DNA of 44,902 bases from an uncultured Duncaniella sp. (GTDB lineage: Bacteria; Bacteroidota; Bacteroidia; Bacteroidales; Muribaculaceae), in the NCBI GenBank assembly GCA_910586305.1, contig CAJUGS010000028.1, forward strand, positions 1-44,902. The letters run 5' to 3'. The translations under genes were made by a program, and so were the position numbers. The notes below the pieces were generated by a model, which was not told the origin of the DNA, made no database searches, and saw only the letters and a list, made by a program, of their open reading frames with translations. Shown piece after piece: positions 25,731 through 34,304 of the stretch. Positions within the stretch are counted from its first letter, which is position 1; every line of letters begins with the position of its first letter.

Positions 25731-26456
25731 ATGGATTTTATAACCGGAGAAACCCTTTATATAGACAAACCGCTGGGGTGGACCTCCTTTGACGTTGTGA
25801 AGAGGGTGCGCGGAGTTCTTCTGCATCGTCTTCATCGCAAAAAATTCAAAGTGGGCCATGCCGGTACTCTTGATCCCCTGGCCACAGGTGTTATGCTTGT
25901 TGTTACAGGCAAAAGCACAAAGCTCATAGAGCAGCTCCAGGCTGGAGTGAAGGAATATGTGGCTACGATTCGTCTTGGTGCTACTACGCCATCGTTTGAC
26001 CTTGAGACAGAAATCGATGGCACGTATCCTACATCTCATATCACACGGCAGCTGATTGACGAAGCGCTCCATGCTTTTCGCGGGCGTATTGAACAGGTGC
26101 CACCATCTTTTTCGGCCTGCAAGGTCGACGGTCATCGTGCATATAAGATGGCTCGTGCAGGCCATGAGGTTGAGCTGAAGCCTAAGGTACTTGTAATAGA
26201 CGAGATAGAAGTCGTGGATTTCGACTCCGAAAAGATGGACCTGACGTTGCGCATTGTATGCAGCAAGGGCACATACATACGAGCCCTTGCCCGAGACATC
26301 GGCAAGGCGCTTGAGTCAGGAGGACATCTTGTAGCTCTCAGACGCACAAGGGTAGGGGATGTATCTATTGACGACTGCCTTGATATTGAGAGGGTGGTCG
26401 AGATTATACGCAATGCTCCCCTGGAATTTCCGGAGGAAGAGCAGTCAGTAAAATAA
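25731..26456 (+). CDS. truB: tRNA pseudouridine(55) synthase TruB
   Basis: Makes pseudouridine at position 55 in the T loop of nearly all tRNAs. It has 241 residues, at the short end for the family because there is no C-terminal PUA domain. The opening GETLYIDKPLGWTSFDVVKRVR, the catalytic block KVGHAGTLDPLATGVM with the nucleophilic aspartate D48, and later VPPSFSACKVDGHRAYKMAR and CSKGTYIRALARDIGKAL are all diagnostic. It lies 10 bases after uppP and 36 before queA, and both this gene and queA modify tRNA. Confidence 0.96.
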   Translation: MDFITGETLYIDKPLGWTSFDVVKRVRGVLLHRLHRKKFKVGHAGTLDPLATGVMLVVTGKSTKLIEQLQAGVKEYVATIRLGATTPSFDLETEIDGTYPTSHITRQLIDEALHAFRGRIEQVPPSFSACKVDGHRAYKMARAGHEVELKPKVLVIDEIEVVDFDSEKMDLTLRIVCSKGTYIRALARDIGKALESGGHLVALRRTRVGDVSIDDCLDIERVVEIIRNAPLEFPEEEQSVK

Positions 26457-26492
26457 AGCATTATCCATATAATACAATATTTAGAAAGTAAC

Positions 26493-27542
26493 ATGAAGCT
26501 TTCTCAGTTTAAATTCCGTCTTCCCGACGATTTGATCGCTCAGCATCCAGGCGCTGAGAGAGATCAGTGCCGTCTCATGGTGGTAGATCGCAAGAATGGC
26601 ACCATTGAGCATCACGAATTCAAAGACATCATCAATTACTTCGACGACGGAGACCTTTTCGTCTACAACGATTCGATGGTTTTCCCGGCGTTGCTTTACG
26701 GTAACAAGGAAAAAACAGGTGCACGTATAGAGGTTTTCCTCATTCGTGAACTTAGTGCTGAAAATAAGCTATGGGATGTCCTTGTAGAGCCTGCGAGAAA
26801 AATACGTATCGGAAACAAGCTCTATTTCGGTGACGATGACAACATGGTGGCCGAAGTAATCGACAATACCACGTCGCGCGGACGAACGCTGCGATTCCTC
26901 TACGACGGAGATCATGACGAGTTCAAGAAAGAGCTTTATCGTCTTGGTGCCAATCCCCAGCCTTATTATATTAAGGAAGAGGCCAGCAATGATGATTCGG
27001 ACCGTTATCAGACCATCTACGCGAAAAAAGAAGGGGCTGTGATTACAGCCGGAGCAGGTCTGCACTTTTCACGCGAGCTGCTCAAACGGCTTGAAATCAA
27101 GGGCGTGAATGAGGCTTTTATCACCATTCACAGTGGACTTGGAAATTATCGCGAAATTGATGTGGAAGATCTCACCAAGCACCGGATGGACTCTGAGGAG
27201 ATGGAGGCCGGACAGGAGCTTGTGGACACAGTGAATGCCACCAAGGATGCCGGTCACCGTGTCTGTGCGGTCGGAACATCAGTTCTTCGTGCTATTGCCA
27301 GCTCCGTCAGCATGGGTGGTCATATGAAGACATATTCCGGATGGACCAACAAGTTTATCTTCCCGCCCTATGACTTCACTGTAACCGATGCGCTTGTATC
27401 CAACTTCCACCTCCCTTATTCCACCATGCTTATGATGGTTTGTGCCTTTGGAGGCTATGACCTCGTCATGGATGCCTATAAGAAGGCTGTCAAGGAAGGA
27501 TATAAGTTTGGCGCATATGGCGACTCAATGCTGATTATCTAA
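26493..27542 (+). CDS. queA: S-adenosylmethionine:tRNA ribosyltransferase-isomerase QueA
   Basis: Transfers the ribosyl part of SAM to preQ1 in tRNA to make epoxyqueuosine, the penultimate step of queuosine synthesis at the wobble position of GUN anticodons. It has 349 residues, the normal length. The family blocks include the start KLSQFKFRLPDDLIAQHP, RDQCRLMVVDRKNGTIEHHEF, VEPARKIRIGNKLYF, the region with YQTIYAKKEGAVITAGAGLHFS, and the end block NFHLPYSTMLMMVCAFGGYD. No other queuosine gene is in the window. It is the last gene of the ftsX cluster, and a terminator follows. Confidence 0.96.
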   Translation: MKLSQFKFRLPDDLIAQHPGAERDQCRLMVVDRKNGTIEHHEFKDIINYFDDGDLFVYNDSMVFPALLYGNKEKTGARIEVFLIRELSAENKLWDVLVEPARKIRIGNKLYFGDDDNMVAEVIDNTTSRGRTLRFLYDGDHDEFKKELYRLGANPQPYYIKEEASNDDSDRYQTIYAKKEGAVITAGAGLHFSRELLKRLEIKGVNEAFITIHSGLGNYREIDVEDLTKHRMDSEEMEAGQELVDTVNATKDAGHRVCAVGTSVLRAIASSVSMGGHMKTYSGWTNKFIFPPYDFTVTDALVSNFHLPYSTMLMMVCAFGGYDLVMDAYKKAVKEGYKFGAYGDSMLII

Positions 27543-27553
27543 TTGCAGATTAT

Positions 27554-27598
27554 AGAATCAGGCGGGATTGAGACACTCTGTCCCGTCATGATTCTTTT
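27554..27598 (+). terminator. terminator after queA
   Basis: An imperfect hairpin: AGAATCA and CGGGA on the left (27554-27567) pair with TCCCG and TGATTCT on the right (27581-27595). A short T run follows. It ends the ftsX-queA operon. Confidence 0.65.
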
Positions 27599-27618
27599 AT
27601 GTATTCACTTATAGAGAG

Positions 27619-28224
27619 ATGGCACGTTTTCTCACCATACCAAAGACAGGAGAGGCGGTTTATCGCGAAAAGATGAGCCGTTTCCTTTCATTTGCACTTC
27701 CTGTCGCTTCGGTTGACGATGCCAAAGATACCATTGCATTATATGCCAATGAGTACCATGATGCGCGCCACGTCTGCTGGGCCTATATGGTAGGTGCCGA
27801 CAGACTTACATATCTCTCTTCCGACAACGGAGAACCATCCGGAACCGCAGGCAAGCCTATTCTTGGACAGATAAATTCGATGGGGCTTACTGATGTTGTT
27901 GTCATCGTAGTACGTTATTTCGGAGGTATCAAGCTGGGTACTTCCGGACTGATTACCGCTTATCGCGAAGCGGCAAGAATGGCTCTTGAAGAGGCTGGCA
28001 TCGTAGAAGGCCGTGAGATGTCGGTGCTGACGTTCACATTCCCGTATCTTTCCATGAATGAGGTGATGAAACTTGTGAAGGCCTATGCTGTATCAGAGCC
28101 GGTGAGTATTGCGTCACAAGAATTCGACAACACTTGCTCCATCACTCTCTCACTACCGCTTGATCTTAGGCCTGAAATCAAGGCACGTATAGGTGCTGTA
28201 GCCGGAGTGTCGCTGTCAGAGTAA
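27619..28224 (+). CDS. YigZ family (IMPACT-type) protein
   Basis: A protein of 201 residues. The N-terminal UPF0029/Impact domain is clear: RHVCWAYMVGADRLTYLSSDNGEPSGTAGKPIL, shown here in parts by DNGEPSGTAG and PILGQI, then VVIVVRYFGGIKLGTSGLITAYREAA. A C-terminal ferredoxin-like domain of the YigZ type occupies about 140-201. The family is linked to translation control in eukaryotes (IMPACT binds GCN1), and its role in bacteria is not well defined. It follows the queA terminator after 20 bases without an obvious -7 box, so its promoter is not clear. rsfS comes 118 bases later with its own -7 box. Confidence 0.88.
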   Translation: MARFLTIPKTGEAVYREKMSRFLSFALPVASVDDAKDTIALYANEYHDARHVCWAYMVGADRLTYLSSDNGEPSGTAGKPILGQINSMGLTDVVVIVVRYFGGIKLGTSGLITAYREAARMALEEAGIVEGREMSVLTFTFPYLSMNEVMKLVKAYAVSEPVSIASQEFDNTCSITLSLPLDLRPEIKARIGAVAGVSLSE

Positions 28225-28286
28225 ACCATTCGCACCGAAAGGTTGTTAATGTTTTTAAAGAATCATGGTTTGAAGCCAAAATTTCC

Positions 28287-28294
28287 TACCTTTG
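28287..28294 (+). promoter_or_regulatory. -7 box of the rsfS-ftsH transcript
   Basis: TACCTTTG, 48 bases before the rsfS ATG. TTTG at 28269-28272 gives a 14-base spacer, shorter than normal. Confidence 0.5.
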
Positions 28295-28342
28295 CGGCTT
28301 GAAACTCATATAAAGAAACATTCTTCACAAATAAATCATTAC

Positions 28343-28705
28343 ATGACAAACCACGGCAAGGACCTCCTCCCCGAAATCATAGAAGCCATACGCGACCGTA
28401 AGGGCCGTAAAATCACAGTTGTTGATCTCAGCGCTATCGAGAGCGCGGCTGTATCGCGGTTCGTTATATGCGAAGGCTCATCCAGCCAGAATGTTGCGGC
28501 TATTGCCGACAATATTCGTGACTATTTGCTCGAACATGATCGTGTAAAGCCTTATAATTACGATGGTTATGGCAGTTCCTCGTGGATTGTTGTAGACTAT
28601 GGCGACACGATGGTCCATGTGTTCACTCCCCAGACACGCTCGCTATATGACCTTGAGGGTCTATGGTGTGATGCAGCCATTACTGAAATACCTGATCTCG
28701 ATTAA
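28343..28705 (+). CDS. rsfS: ribosome silencing factor RsfS
   Basis: Binds uL14 on the large ribosomal subunit and blocks joining of the subunits when nutrients are short. The protein is 120 residues. Family blocks are GRKITVVDLSAIESAAVSRFVICEGSSSQNVAAIADNI, shown in part by VVDLSAIES and FVICEGSSSQNV, then DGYGSSSWIVVDYGDTMVHVFTPQTRSLYDLEGLW, with WIVVDYGD and VHVF typical. The open frame begins at 28292 inside the -7 box, so the ATG at 28343 is the start. ftsH begins 3 bases after its stop, and the rsfS-ftsH pair is a common arrangement in Bacteroidota. Confidence 0.94.
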   Translation: MTNHGKDLLPEIIEAIRDRKGRKITVVDLSAIESAAVSRFVICEGSSSQNVAAIADNIRDYLLEHDRVKPYNYDGYGSSSWIVVDYGDTMVHVFTPQTRSLYDLEGLWCDAAITEIPDLD

Positions 28706-28708
28706 TAA

Positions 28709-30781
28709 ATGGACAATCCAAACAAACCTAAGAAAGGCATAAAGTTCAGTATGTACTGGGCTTATGCTATAATAATAGTGTTCCTTCTCGGAATGCTGTA
28801 TATTGACAATAATTCTCTCACCAAGGATGTCAGCTTCACTAAGTTTGAGCAGTATGTTGGTACGGGAGGTGTCGATAAGATTACTGTCTTTACAAATACC
28901 AATAAGGCCGAAGGTGTTCTCTCAGACTCACTTGCACGGACAATCTTCCACGAGAGCCAGTACCAGTCTGGCAAGGGAACTGTCGCCTATATTGTCACTG
29001 ATATTCCTTCGGCCGACAAGCTGCAGGACCAGATTGACGTGTGGCGTTCGGAAGGCAAGTTTAAAGGCGAGGTAAACTATGAGAAATCGTCTGATTATAC
29101 ATCTGTATTATGGACATTCGGCCCATTTATTCTCCTCATTGTCTTCTGGTTTTTCATCATGAGACGTATGTCCGGTAGCTCCGGTAGCGGTGGCCCGGGA
29201 GGAGTGTTTAATGTTGGTAAATCAAAGGCCAAGGTGTTTGAGAAGGGCGAGGCAACAAACGTCACATTTAAAGATGTTGCCGGTCTAACCGAGCCAAAGA
29301 CCGAGATTCGCGAAATTGTGGAATTCCTTCGCAATCCTCAGCGTTATACCGATCTTGGAGGAAAAATACCCAAGGGAGCACTTCTTGTAGGTCCTCCGGG
29401 AACCGGTAAGACTCTTCTCGCCAAGGCTGTTGCTGGAGAAGCAAATGTACCGTTCTTCTCTATGTCAGGCTCTGATTTTGTCGAGATGTTTGTAGGTGTG
29501 GGCGCTTCGCGTGTCCGTGACCTTTTCCGACAGGCTAAAGAAAAAGCTCCGTGTATTGTTTTCATCGACGAAATCGATGCTGTGGGGCGTGCACGTGGTA
29601 AAAATCCCAATATGGGTGCCAATGATGAACGTGAGAATACTCTCAACCAGCTTCTCACTGAGATGGACGGTTTTGGTTCCAACAGCGGTGTGATTATTCT
29701 TGCTGCCACAAACCGTGCCGATATTCTTGACAAGGCGTTGCTTCGTGCCGGACGTTTTGACCGTCAGATTACAGTTGATTTGCCCGAGTTGAAGGATCGT
29801 ATTGAAATCTTCAATGTGCACCTTCGCAATATAAAGAAAGATGAAACTGTGGATGTTGAGGTCATGGCCCGCCAGACAGCCGGTTTCTCCGGAGCAGATA
29901 TAGCAAATGTCTGCAACGAAGCGGCTCTTATTGCTGCCCGTAACAACAAGAAGACTGTTGACCGCGAAAGTTTCATGGCTGCGATTGACCGTATTATTTG
30001 CGGTCTCGAGCACAGTTCGAAGATTATATCTGCCGAAGAAAAGAAGGCAATTGCCATTCACGAGGCAGGCCACGCCACCGTATCGTGGTTCCTGGAATAT
30101 TCCAACGAAATGGTCAAGGTGTCCATTGTCCCCAGAGGAATGGCTCTCGGTGCAGCATGGTATATGCCGGAAGAGCGTCAGATTACTCCTCTTCAGGCGT
30201 TGCTTGACCAGATGTGTATGACCCTTGGAGGTCGTGCCGCAGAGGAGCTTGTAATCGGTCAGATATCGACCGGTGCGCTCAATGACCTTGAAAAAGTCAC
30301 AAAGATGGCCTATGCGATTGTGGTCTATTATGGAATGAGCGAGCAGCTTCCGAATGTATGTTATTACGACTCAAGCGGTCAGGCATACGGCTTCTCGAAA
30401 CCTTATGGCGGTGAGCGAGCAGCTCTTATAGACAAGGAAGTGTCGCGTATAATTAATGAGCAATATGAACGCGCTAAGGCTATCATACTTGCCCATAAGG
30501 ATGGCCATGCAAGACTTTCTGAGACTCTTCTCACCAAGGAAGTCATGTATTCCGAGGATTTAAAAGAGATTTTCGGTCCCCGTCAGTGGAAGTCTCGAAC
30601 CGAGGAAATCATGCAGTTGCAGGCTGAACGTGACGCTGCCCGTCTTGCCAATGAAGGTAATGCCGATGACAACAAATCTGAGGACGACGTCACCGATGGG
30701 ACCGACACTCCGACTGACAAAGTTGATGATGTGGAAGATGTCACACCCACCGAGGTTACTCCTCCTCCGTTCAAAGGATAA
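28709..30781 (+). CDS. ftsH: ATP-dependent zinc metalloprotease FtsH
   Basis: A hexameric inner-membrane AAA+ protease that removes misfolded membrane and regulatory proteins. It has 690 residues. Two membrane helices (about 14-32 and 135-151) enclose a periplasmic domain. The AAA core has Walker A GPPGTGKT at 228-235, Walker B IVFIDEID at 283-290, and the second region of homology with NRADILDKALLRAGRFDRQ. The zinc protease motif is HEAGH at 451-455. The C-terminal 50 residues are acidic and Thr/Pro-rich (DDNKSEDDVTDGTDTP), a variable tail. It is translated right after rsfS. Confidence 0.97.
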   Translation: MDNPNKPKKGIKFSMYWAYAIIIVFLLGMLYIDNNSLTKDVSFTKFEQYVGTGGVDKITVFTNTNKAEGVLSDSLARTIFHESQYQSGKGTVAYIVTDIPSADKLQDQIDVWRSEGKFKGEVNYEKSSDYTSVLWTFGPFILLIVFWFFIMRRMSGSSGSGGPGGVFNVGKSKAKVFEKGEATNVTFKDVAGLTEPKTEIREIVEFLRNPQRYTDLGGKIPKGALLVGPPGTGKTLLAKAVAGEANVPFFSMSGSDFVEMFVGVGASRVRDLFRQAKEKAPCIVFIDEIDAVGRARGKNPNMGANDERENTLNQLLTEMDGFGSNSGVIILAATNRADILDKALLRAGRFDRQITVDLPELKDRIEIFNVHLRNIKKDETVDVEVMARQTAGFSGADIANVCNEAALIAARNNKKTVDRESFMAAIDRIICGLEHSSKIISAEEKKAIAIHEAGHATVSWFLEYSNEMVKVSIVPRGMALGAAWYMPEERQITPLQALLDQMCMTLGGRAAEELVIGQISTGALNDLEKVTKMAYAIVVYYGMSEQLPNVCYYDSSGQAYGFSKPYGGERAALIDKEVSRIINEQYERAKAIILAHKDGHARLSETLLTKEVMYSEDLKEIFGPRQWKSRTEEIMQLQAERDAARLANEGNADDNKSEDDVTDGTDTPTDKVDDVEDVTPTEVTPPPFKG

Positions 30782-30787
30782 ACGAGA

Positions 30788-30849
30788 ATGCGTATTATAA
30801 GTCCACGGGCTGCAGATACATCTGCAGCCCGTGGACTTATAATACGCAT
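30788..30849. terminator. 30-bp perfect palindrome between ftsH and topB, probable bidirectional terminator
   Basis: Arms 30788-30817 and 30820-30849 are perfect complements with only AC between them. It begins 6 bases after the ftsH stop and ends 8 bases before the convergent topB stop. The stem is GC-rich in the centre and AT-rich outside. No pure T tail is present. Confidence 0.75.
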
Positions 30850-30857
30850 ATCAGCTA

Positions 30858-32909
30858 TTAACGCTTTTTCTTCTTCTCAAGTTGCTTTTTCAGTTTTGCC
30901 GGAGTGAGATTGTCAGGATAATCAGTGAAAGGGAGTCGTAGTGTGCATCCTTCTCTGAATCGACTGCATCCATATGCCGTTTTTCCTTTCAGAATATGTC
31001 CTTGTCCGCATTCCGGACACTCTACCTGTTCAAATTTTGTGGTGCGTGGTGCTCTCGGCTTTGTAGGAGTTGGCTTGTCTTGGTTGCCATGGCCTGCTCC
31101 AGAGGCAGACGAAGGCCCCGGGCCGACATTGATTTTGCCGTGGGTATTGTCGCTCAGTACATTTATGACTATCTCGTTCATCAATACTTTGAGTTCCTCG
31201 ATAAACCCTGAGGCAGCATATTCACCGCGTTCTATTCTGCGCAACTTGTTTTCCCATAGACCTGTGAGTTTGGCACTCTTGAGCAGTTCCTCGTGTATGG
31301 TGCCTATAAGCTCTATTCCGGCCGGTGAAGCCATTATGGATTTTCCTTTGCGGTGTATATATTTGCGTTTGAACAGCGTCTCGATTATCGCGGCACGGGT
31401 TGACGGACGTCCGATACCGTTCTCCTTCATTGCCTCACGCAGTTCCTCGTCATCAACTGTCTTTCCGGCACTTTCCATCGCTCTCAGCAGGGTGCCTTCT
31501 GTGTAGTATTTTGGAGGCTGGGTGGCTTTTTTGACGAGCGAAGGTTCCTGCGGACCGTGTTCTCCCACGTTGAACGGTGGAAGTATACGGTCATCGTCGC
31601 CCTCCTTCTGTTCCTCCTTTTGCTGGTTGTCAAGCACCTTTCGCCATCCTGGCGACGTGATGACTTTTCCGTTTGCTCGGAAAGTGTATTTGTCCACCTC
31701 GCCAGTCACCGTCGTTGTGAGAAACTCGCAGTCGGGATAAAATACCGCTATAAATCTAAGCGCTATAAGATGGTACATCTTCCTTTCGTCACCAACGAGC
31801 ATATTCGGAGCCTGTCCAGTGGGGATTATGGCATGGTGGTCTGTTACTTTCGCGTTGTCAAAAACCTTTTTACTCTTAGGAATTTTGCTTTCGAGCAATG
31901 GGGCGGTCAGCGGAGCATAAGGTGACATTGCACGCAGTGTCTGTGGTATTTTCGTGTATATGTCCTCGCTAAGATATGTTGTGTCAACACGTGGATAGGT
32001 CGTGACTTTCTTTTCATATAACGACTGGATAAGTCGCAGAGTTTCGTCAGCGGTCCATCCCCACTTCTTATTACACTCAACCTGTAGCGAAGTCAGGTCG
32101 AAAAGTCTCGGTGCAGACTCACGCCCTTTCTTTTCCTGCACATCCTTGATCACCATCTCCTTTCCGCGGATGCTTTCGATTGCGGCCTCGGCCTCCTCCT
32201 GTTTCTTGAATCGACCTGCTGTGGAGTTGAACGTGGTGTCACGGTATATGGATTTCAACTCCCAAAAGTCTTCGGACTTGAAGTTGACAATCTCGAAATG
32301 TCGTTGTACTATCAGTGCGAGGGTAGGGGTCTGCACTCTGCCTATTGAAAGCACGTTGCCTGGAGAGGAATACTTCAGAGAATAAAGGCGTGTGCCGTTC
32401 ATTCCGAGTATCCAGTCGCCTATAGCGCGTGATAGTCCGGCATAATACAGGTTGTCAAACTTTGATTCCGGTTCGAGGTTGCTGAATCCTTCGCGTATCG
32501 ATTCATCGGTCAGCGACGAAATCCATAGTCTTTTCACCGGACATTTCACTCCGGCTTTCTGCATCACCCATCTCTGTATCAGTTCTCCCTCTTGTCCGGC
32601 ATCACCACAGTTGATGATTTCATCTGCTTTTGACGAGAGTTCGGCGATCACCTTGAACTGTTGCTCGTAACTCTGTTGTGGAATGAGTTTTATTCCGAAT
32701 TTTGACGGAATCATCGGAAGTACTCCGAGCGACCATCTTTTCCATCCCTCGCTATAGTCATGGGGCTCTTTCAACATACAGAGATGGCCGAAGGTCCATG
32801 TGACACAATAGTCACCTCCCTCGAAATAGCCGTCGCGTTTCACCTTGGCTCCGAGTATCTCGGCTATGTCCTTGGCCACGCTCGGTTTCTCCGTTATGCA
32901 TAGTTTCAT
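30858..32909 (-). CDS. topB: type IA DNA topoisomerase (topoisomerase III, TopB)
   Basis: Relaxes and decatenates DNA through a covalent tyrosine link. It has 683 residues. The TOPRIM domain begins MKLCITEKPSVAKDIAEILG and carries DAGQEGELI at 103-111. The SIGRVQTPTLALIV block (188-201) follows, and the active-site tyrosine is Y305 in TTYPRVDTTYLSED. IGRPSTRAAIIETLFKRKY lies further on. The C-terminus holds one zinc-ribbon-like set (CPECGQGHILKGKTAYGC ... C) and ends in a lysine-rich tail. In Bacteroidota, topB-like genes are also found on conjugative elements, but this one sits among core genes with no transfer genes nearby. The short gene upstream may be on the same transcript. Confidence 0.95.
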   Translation of the reverse strand: MKLCITEKPSVAKDIAEILGAKVKRDGYFEGGDYCVTWTFGHLCMLKEPHDYSEGWKRWSLGVLPMIPSKFGIKLIPQQSYEQQFKVIAELSSKADEIINCGDAGQEGELIQRWVMQKAGVKCPVKRLWISSLTDESIREGFSNLEPESKFDNLYYAGLSRAIGDWILGMNGTRLYSLKYSSPGNVLSIGRVQTPTLALIVQRHFEIVNFKSEDFWELKSIYRDTTFNSTAGRFKKQEEAEAAIESIRGKEMVIKDVQEKKGRESAPRLFDLTSLQVECNKKWGWTADETLRLIQSLYEKKVTTYPRVDTTYLSEDIYTKIPQTLRAMSPYAPLTAPLLESKIPKSKKVFDNAKVTDHHAIIPTGQAPNMLVGDERKMYHLIALRFIAVFYPDCEFLTTTVTGEVDKYTFRANGKVITSPGWRKVLDNQQKEEQKEGDDDRILPPFNVGEHGPQEPSLVKKATQPPKYYTEGTLLRAMESAGKTVDDEELREAMKENGIGRPSTRAAIIETLFKRKYIHRKGKSIMASPAGIELIGTIHEELLKSAKLTGLWENKLRRIERGEYAASGFIEELKVLMNEIVINVLSDNTHGKINVGPGPSSASGAGHGNQDKPTPTKPRAPRTTKFEQVECPECGQGHILKGKTAYGCSRFREGCTLRLPFTDYPDNLTPAKLKKQLEKKKKR

Positions 32910-32946
32910 GAAATGTTGTGTGTGATAATGATGGTGCTTATAGATG

Positions 32947-33357
32947 TTATTTCTTAGGAGTCTTGTTGAATGATATCTGACTCTTGCCGCGTGGTGTGTA
33001 GAGTTCTATGATGCCACCGGCCTTGTTTACGTTTTTTTTCGTTTTTACAGGAGGGAAGTCAAGTTCTACTGGTATCTGCCCGTCTTCTTCCCACTGAAAA
33101 TATCGGTTGAAATCCACTCCTTCCATATCGCTGCATTGTATGCCGTCGAGTGTGGCTCCGTCAATCCGTCCGGATGTGTGCGGCCGTCCGGTGAGACGGC
33201 CGTATACACGTGTCACCTCTTTGCGGTAGTCAATACTGTCTACTTCAAGCATAAGCCCGTCAGAGGTGGTATGACTTTCGTAGCCTCTGACTATTTTGGC
33301 TGAGAGTGAGTCCCCTAATGCGATGGCGGCAATTATGAGCGTGATGGTCTTTTTCAT
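32947..33357 (-). CDS. small exported protein of unknown function
   Basis: A protein of 136 residues with a signal peptide (MKKTITLIIAAIALGDSLSA) and a mature part that looks beta-rich: GLMLEVDSIDYRKEVTRVYGRLTGRPHTSGRID, shown in part by EVTRVYGRLTGRPHTS, then PVELDFPPVKTKK and IIELYTPRGKSQISF. I do not recognise a family with certainty. It should be periplasmic. The start is the ATG at 33357 rather than the in-frame one at 33393, since the latter lies over the promoter. It lies 37 bases upstream of topB on the same strand and may be co-transcribed with it. Confidence 0.7.
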   Translation of the reverse strand: MKKTITLIIAAIALGDSLSAKIVRGYESHTTSDGLMLEVDSIDYRKEVTRVYGRLTGRPHTSGRIDGATLDGIQCSDMEGVDFNRYFQWEEDGQIPVELDFPPVKTKKNVNKAGGIIELYTPRGKSQISFNKTPKK

Positions 33358-33362
33358 GAATG

Positions 33363-33394
33363 CAAAATTAGTGAAAAAACATCTCTTTGGCAAA
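33363..33394 (-). promoter_or_regulatory. promoter of the small exported protein gene
   Basis: On the minus strand TTTG (33391-33394), a 20-base spacer and TAATTTTG (33363-33370), with the ATG 6 bases after the -7 box. It is another predicted leaderless start. Confidence 0.7.
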
Positions 33395-33493
33395 TGTGTG
33401 TGATGTGTATGGTGTCACGGATGTTGCGACATAAGGTCCGTGAGTTACATAAAGTAATAATGGGAAAACACACTTTTGGCCCTTATAGGCCGT

Positions 33494-33997
33494 TCACGGT
33501 TGTGCATCTCCCTGTTTGAGATATTTTTCGAGTGTTTCTACCGATGGGTTATAGTCTATAATCTTGCCTTTTGGACTTATTAAATAAGATGTATACCCGT
33601 CACGAGGGTGGTAATCTGCAGGAATCACCCCTCCCTCGACATCCTTGATGTTGAACTGACGCGAGATATCGAGTCCGTCCTTGTGTGCAAGTTCTGAGAA
33701 TAATCCACGATCGTGATCGGTGTTTACAGAAACCAGTTCGATGCCTTCATTTCTGTGTGCTCTGAAAAAACGGTCATACTCTCCTGTTGCGATTCGGGAT
33801 ACTGCATTGTGCGAATCCCAGAAATTGACAAGAACATATTTTCCACGCAGGTCTTTTAGATGTAAATCCTTTTGGTCATTTCTGATTTCGGTCACTCGCG
33901 GAGATGCTGGGTTCTGATGCGACAATCGAGCAGCGAAAGCCCACACTATGAGACCTGCCACAATCGCATATACGGTATATTTTAGCATCCGTTTCAT
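33494..33997 (-). CDS. membrane-anchored thioredoxin-fold (TlpA-like) protein without cysteines
   Basis: A protein of 167 residues with one N-terminal membrane helix (YTVYAIVAGLIVWAFAA) that may act as a signal anchor, placing the rest in the periplasm. The body follows the TlpA/AhpC-like pattern: DLHLKDLRGKYVLVNFWDSHNAVSR, then IELVSVNTDHDRGLFSELA and the cis-Pro/beta region DGYTSYLISPKGKIID. Normal members read NFWASWCGPC at the active site. Here the stretch is NFWDSHNAVS, and the whole protein has no cysteine. It cannot be a thiol-disulphide oxidoreductase, so a structural or binding role is more likely. No convincing -7 box is visible upstream. Confidence 0.8.
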   Translation of the reverse strand: MKRMLKYTVYAIVAGLIVWAFAARLSHQNPASPRVTEIRNDQKDLHLKDLRGKYVLVNFWDSHNAVSRIATGEYDRFFRAHRNEGIELVSVNTDHDRGLFSELAHKDGLDISRQFNIKDVEGGVIPADYHPRDGYTSYLISPKGKIIDYNPSVETLEKYLKQGDAQP

Positions 33998-34110
33998 ACA
34001 TATATGACAATTTCTTCGGACTTATGGTTCATGATATTTTTCGATTTGTTGTATAAATAAACAATTTTTGAGTGAAATTCTTTTAATTCTAAAATTTTTA
34101 AGCGGGAAAT

Positions 34111-34141
34111 TTTGTAATTTATAAAATTTGCTTTACCTTTG
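34111..34141 (+). promoter_or_regulatory. promoter of the Phe/Tyr operon
   Basis: TTTG at 34111-34114, a 19-base spacer and TACCTTTG at 34134-34141: a full consensus. The expected start is near 34147, which gives a leader of about 205 bases before pheA. The 33998-34110 interval is AT-rich and shows nothing else. Confidence 0.8.
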
Positions 34142-34170
34142 CGTCATAAACATCAAAACTCAACTGTCTG

Positions 34171-34227
34171 ATGAAGCGATTTAGCACATACTCCTATTTT
34201 TATTATTTTTATTTTGAAGAAAAATAA
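34171..34227 (+). CDS. Phe/Tyr-rich leader peptide of the aromatic amino acid operon
   Basis: An 18-codon frame, ATG to TAA, encoding MKRFSTYSYFYYFYFEEK. Nine of 18 residues are aromatic: four Phe and five Tyr, with eight of them between residues 7 and 15. It lies about 25 bases into the predicted mRNA, ahead of a terminator, and the operon makes Phe and Tyr. This fits a ribosome-sensing leader peptide like PheL of enteric bacteria, though the sequence is unrelated. When charged tRNA-Phe or tRNA-Tyr is short, the ribosome should stall on the Tyr/Phe run, and the terminator downstream would not form. The peptide itself probably has no other function. Confidence 0.75.
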   Translation: MKRFSTYSYFYYFYFEEK

Positions 34228-34229
34228 AG

Positions 34230-34235
34230 ACGGGA
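34230..34235 (+). promoter_or_regulatory. putative antiterminator arm
   Basis: ACGGGA, just after the leader stop codon, is complementary to TCCCGT at 34306-34311 in the 5' arm of the attenuator. GAAGAA at 34216-34221 can also pair with TTCTTC at 34311-34316, extending the helix across a 9-base bulge. A ribosome at the stop codon would cover this arm, while one stalled on the aromatic codons would leave 34230-34235 free. Confidence 0.55.
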
Positions 34236-34304
34236 CACTATATGTGCATATGACATCGCCGATTCATACTACGGCAATCAGCAATTCAATAAATGATAAC
34301 TTCG

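Noticed and set aside
30858..32909. A conjugative element marked by topB
   Set aside because: No transfer, mobilisation or integrase genes are present and the neighbours are core genes.
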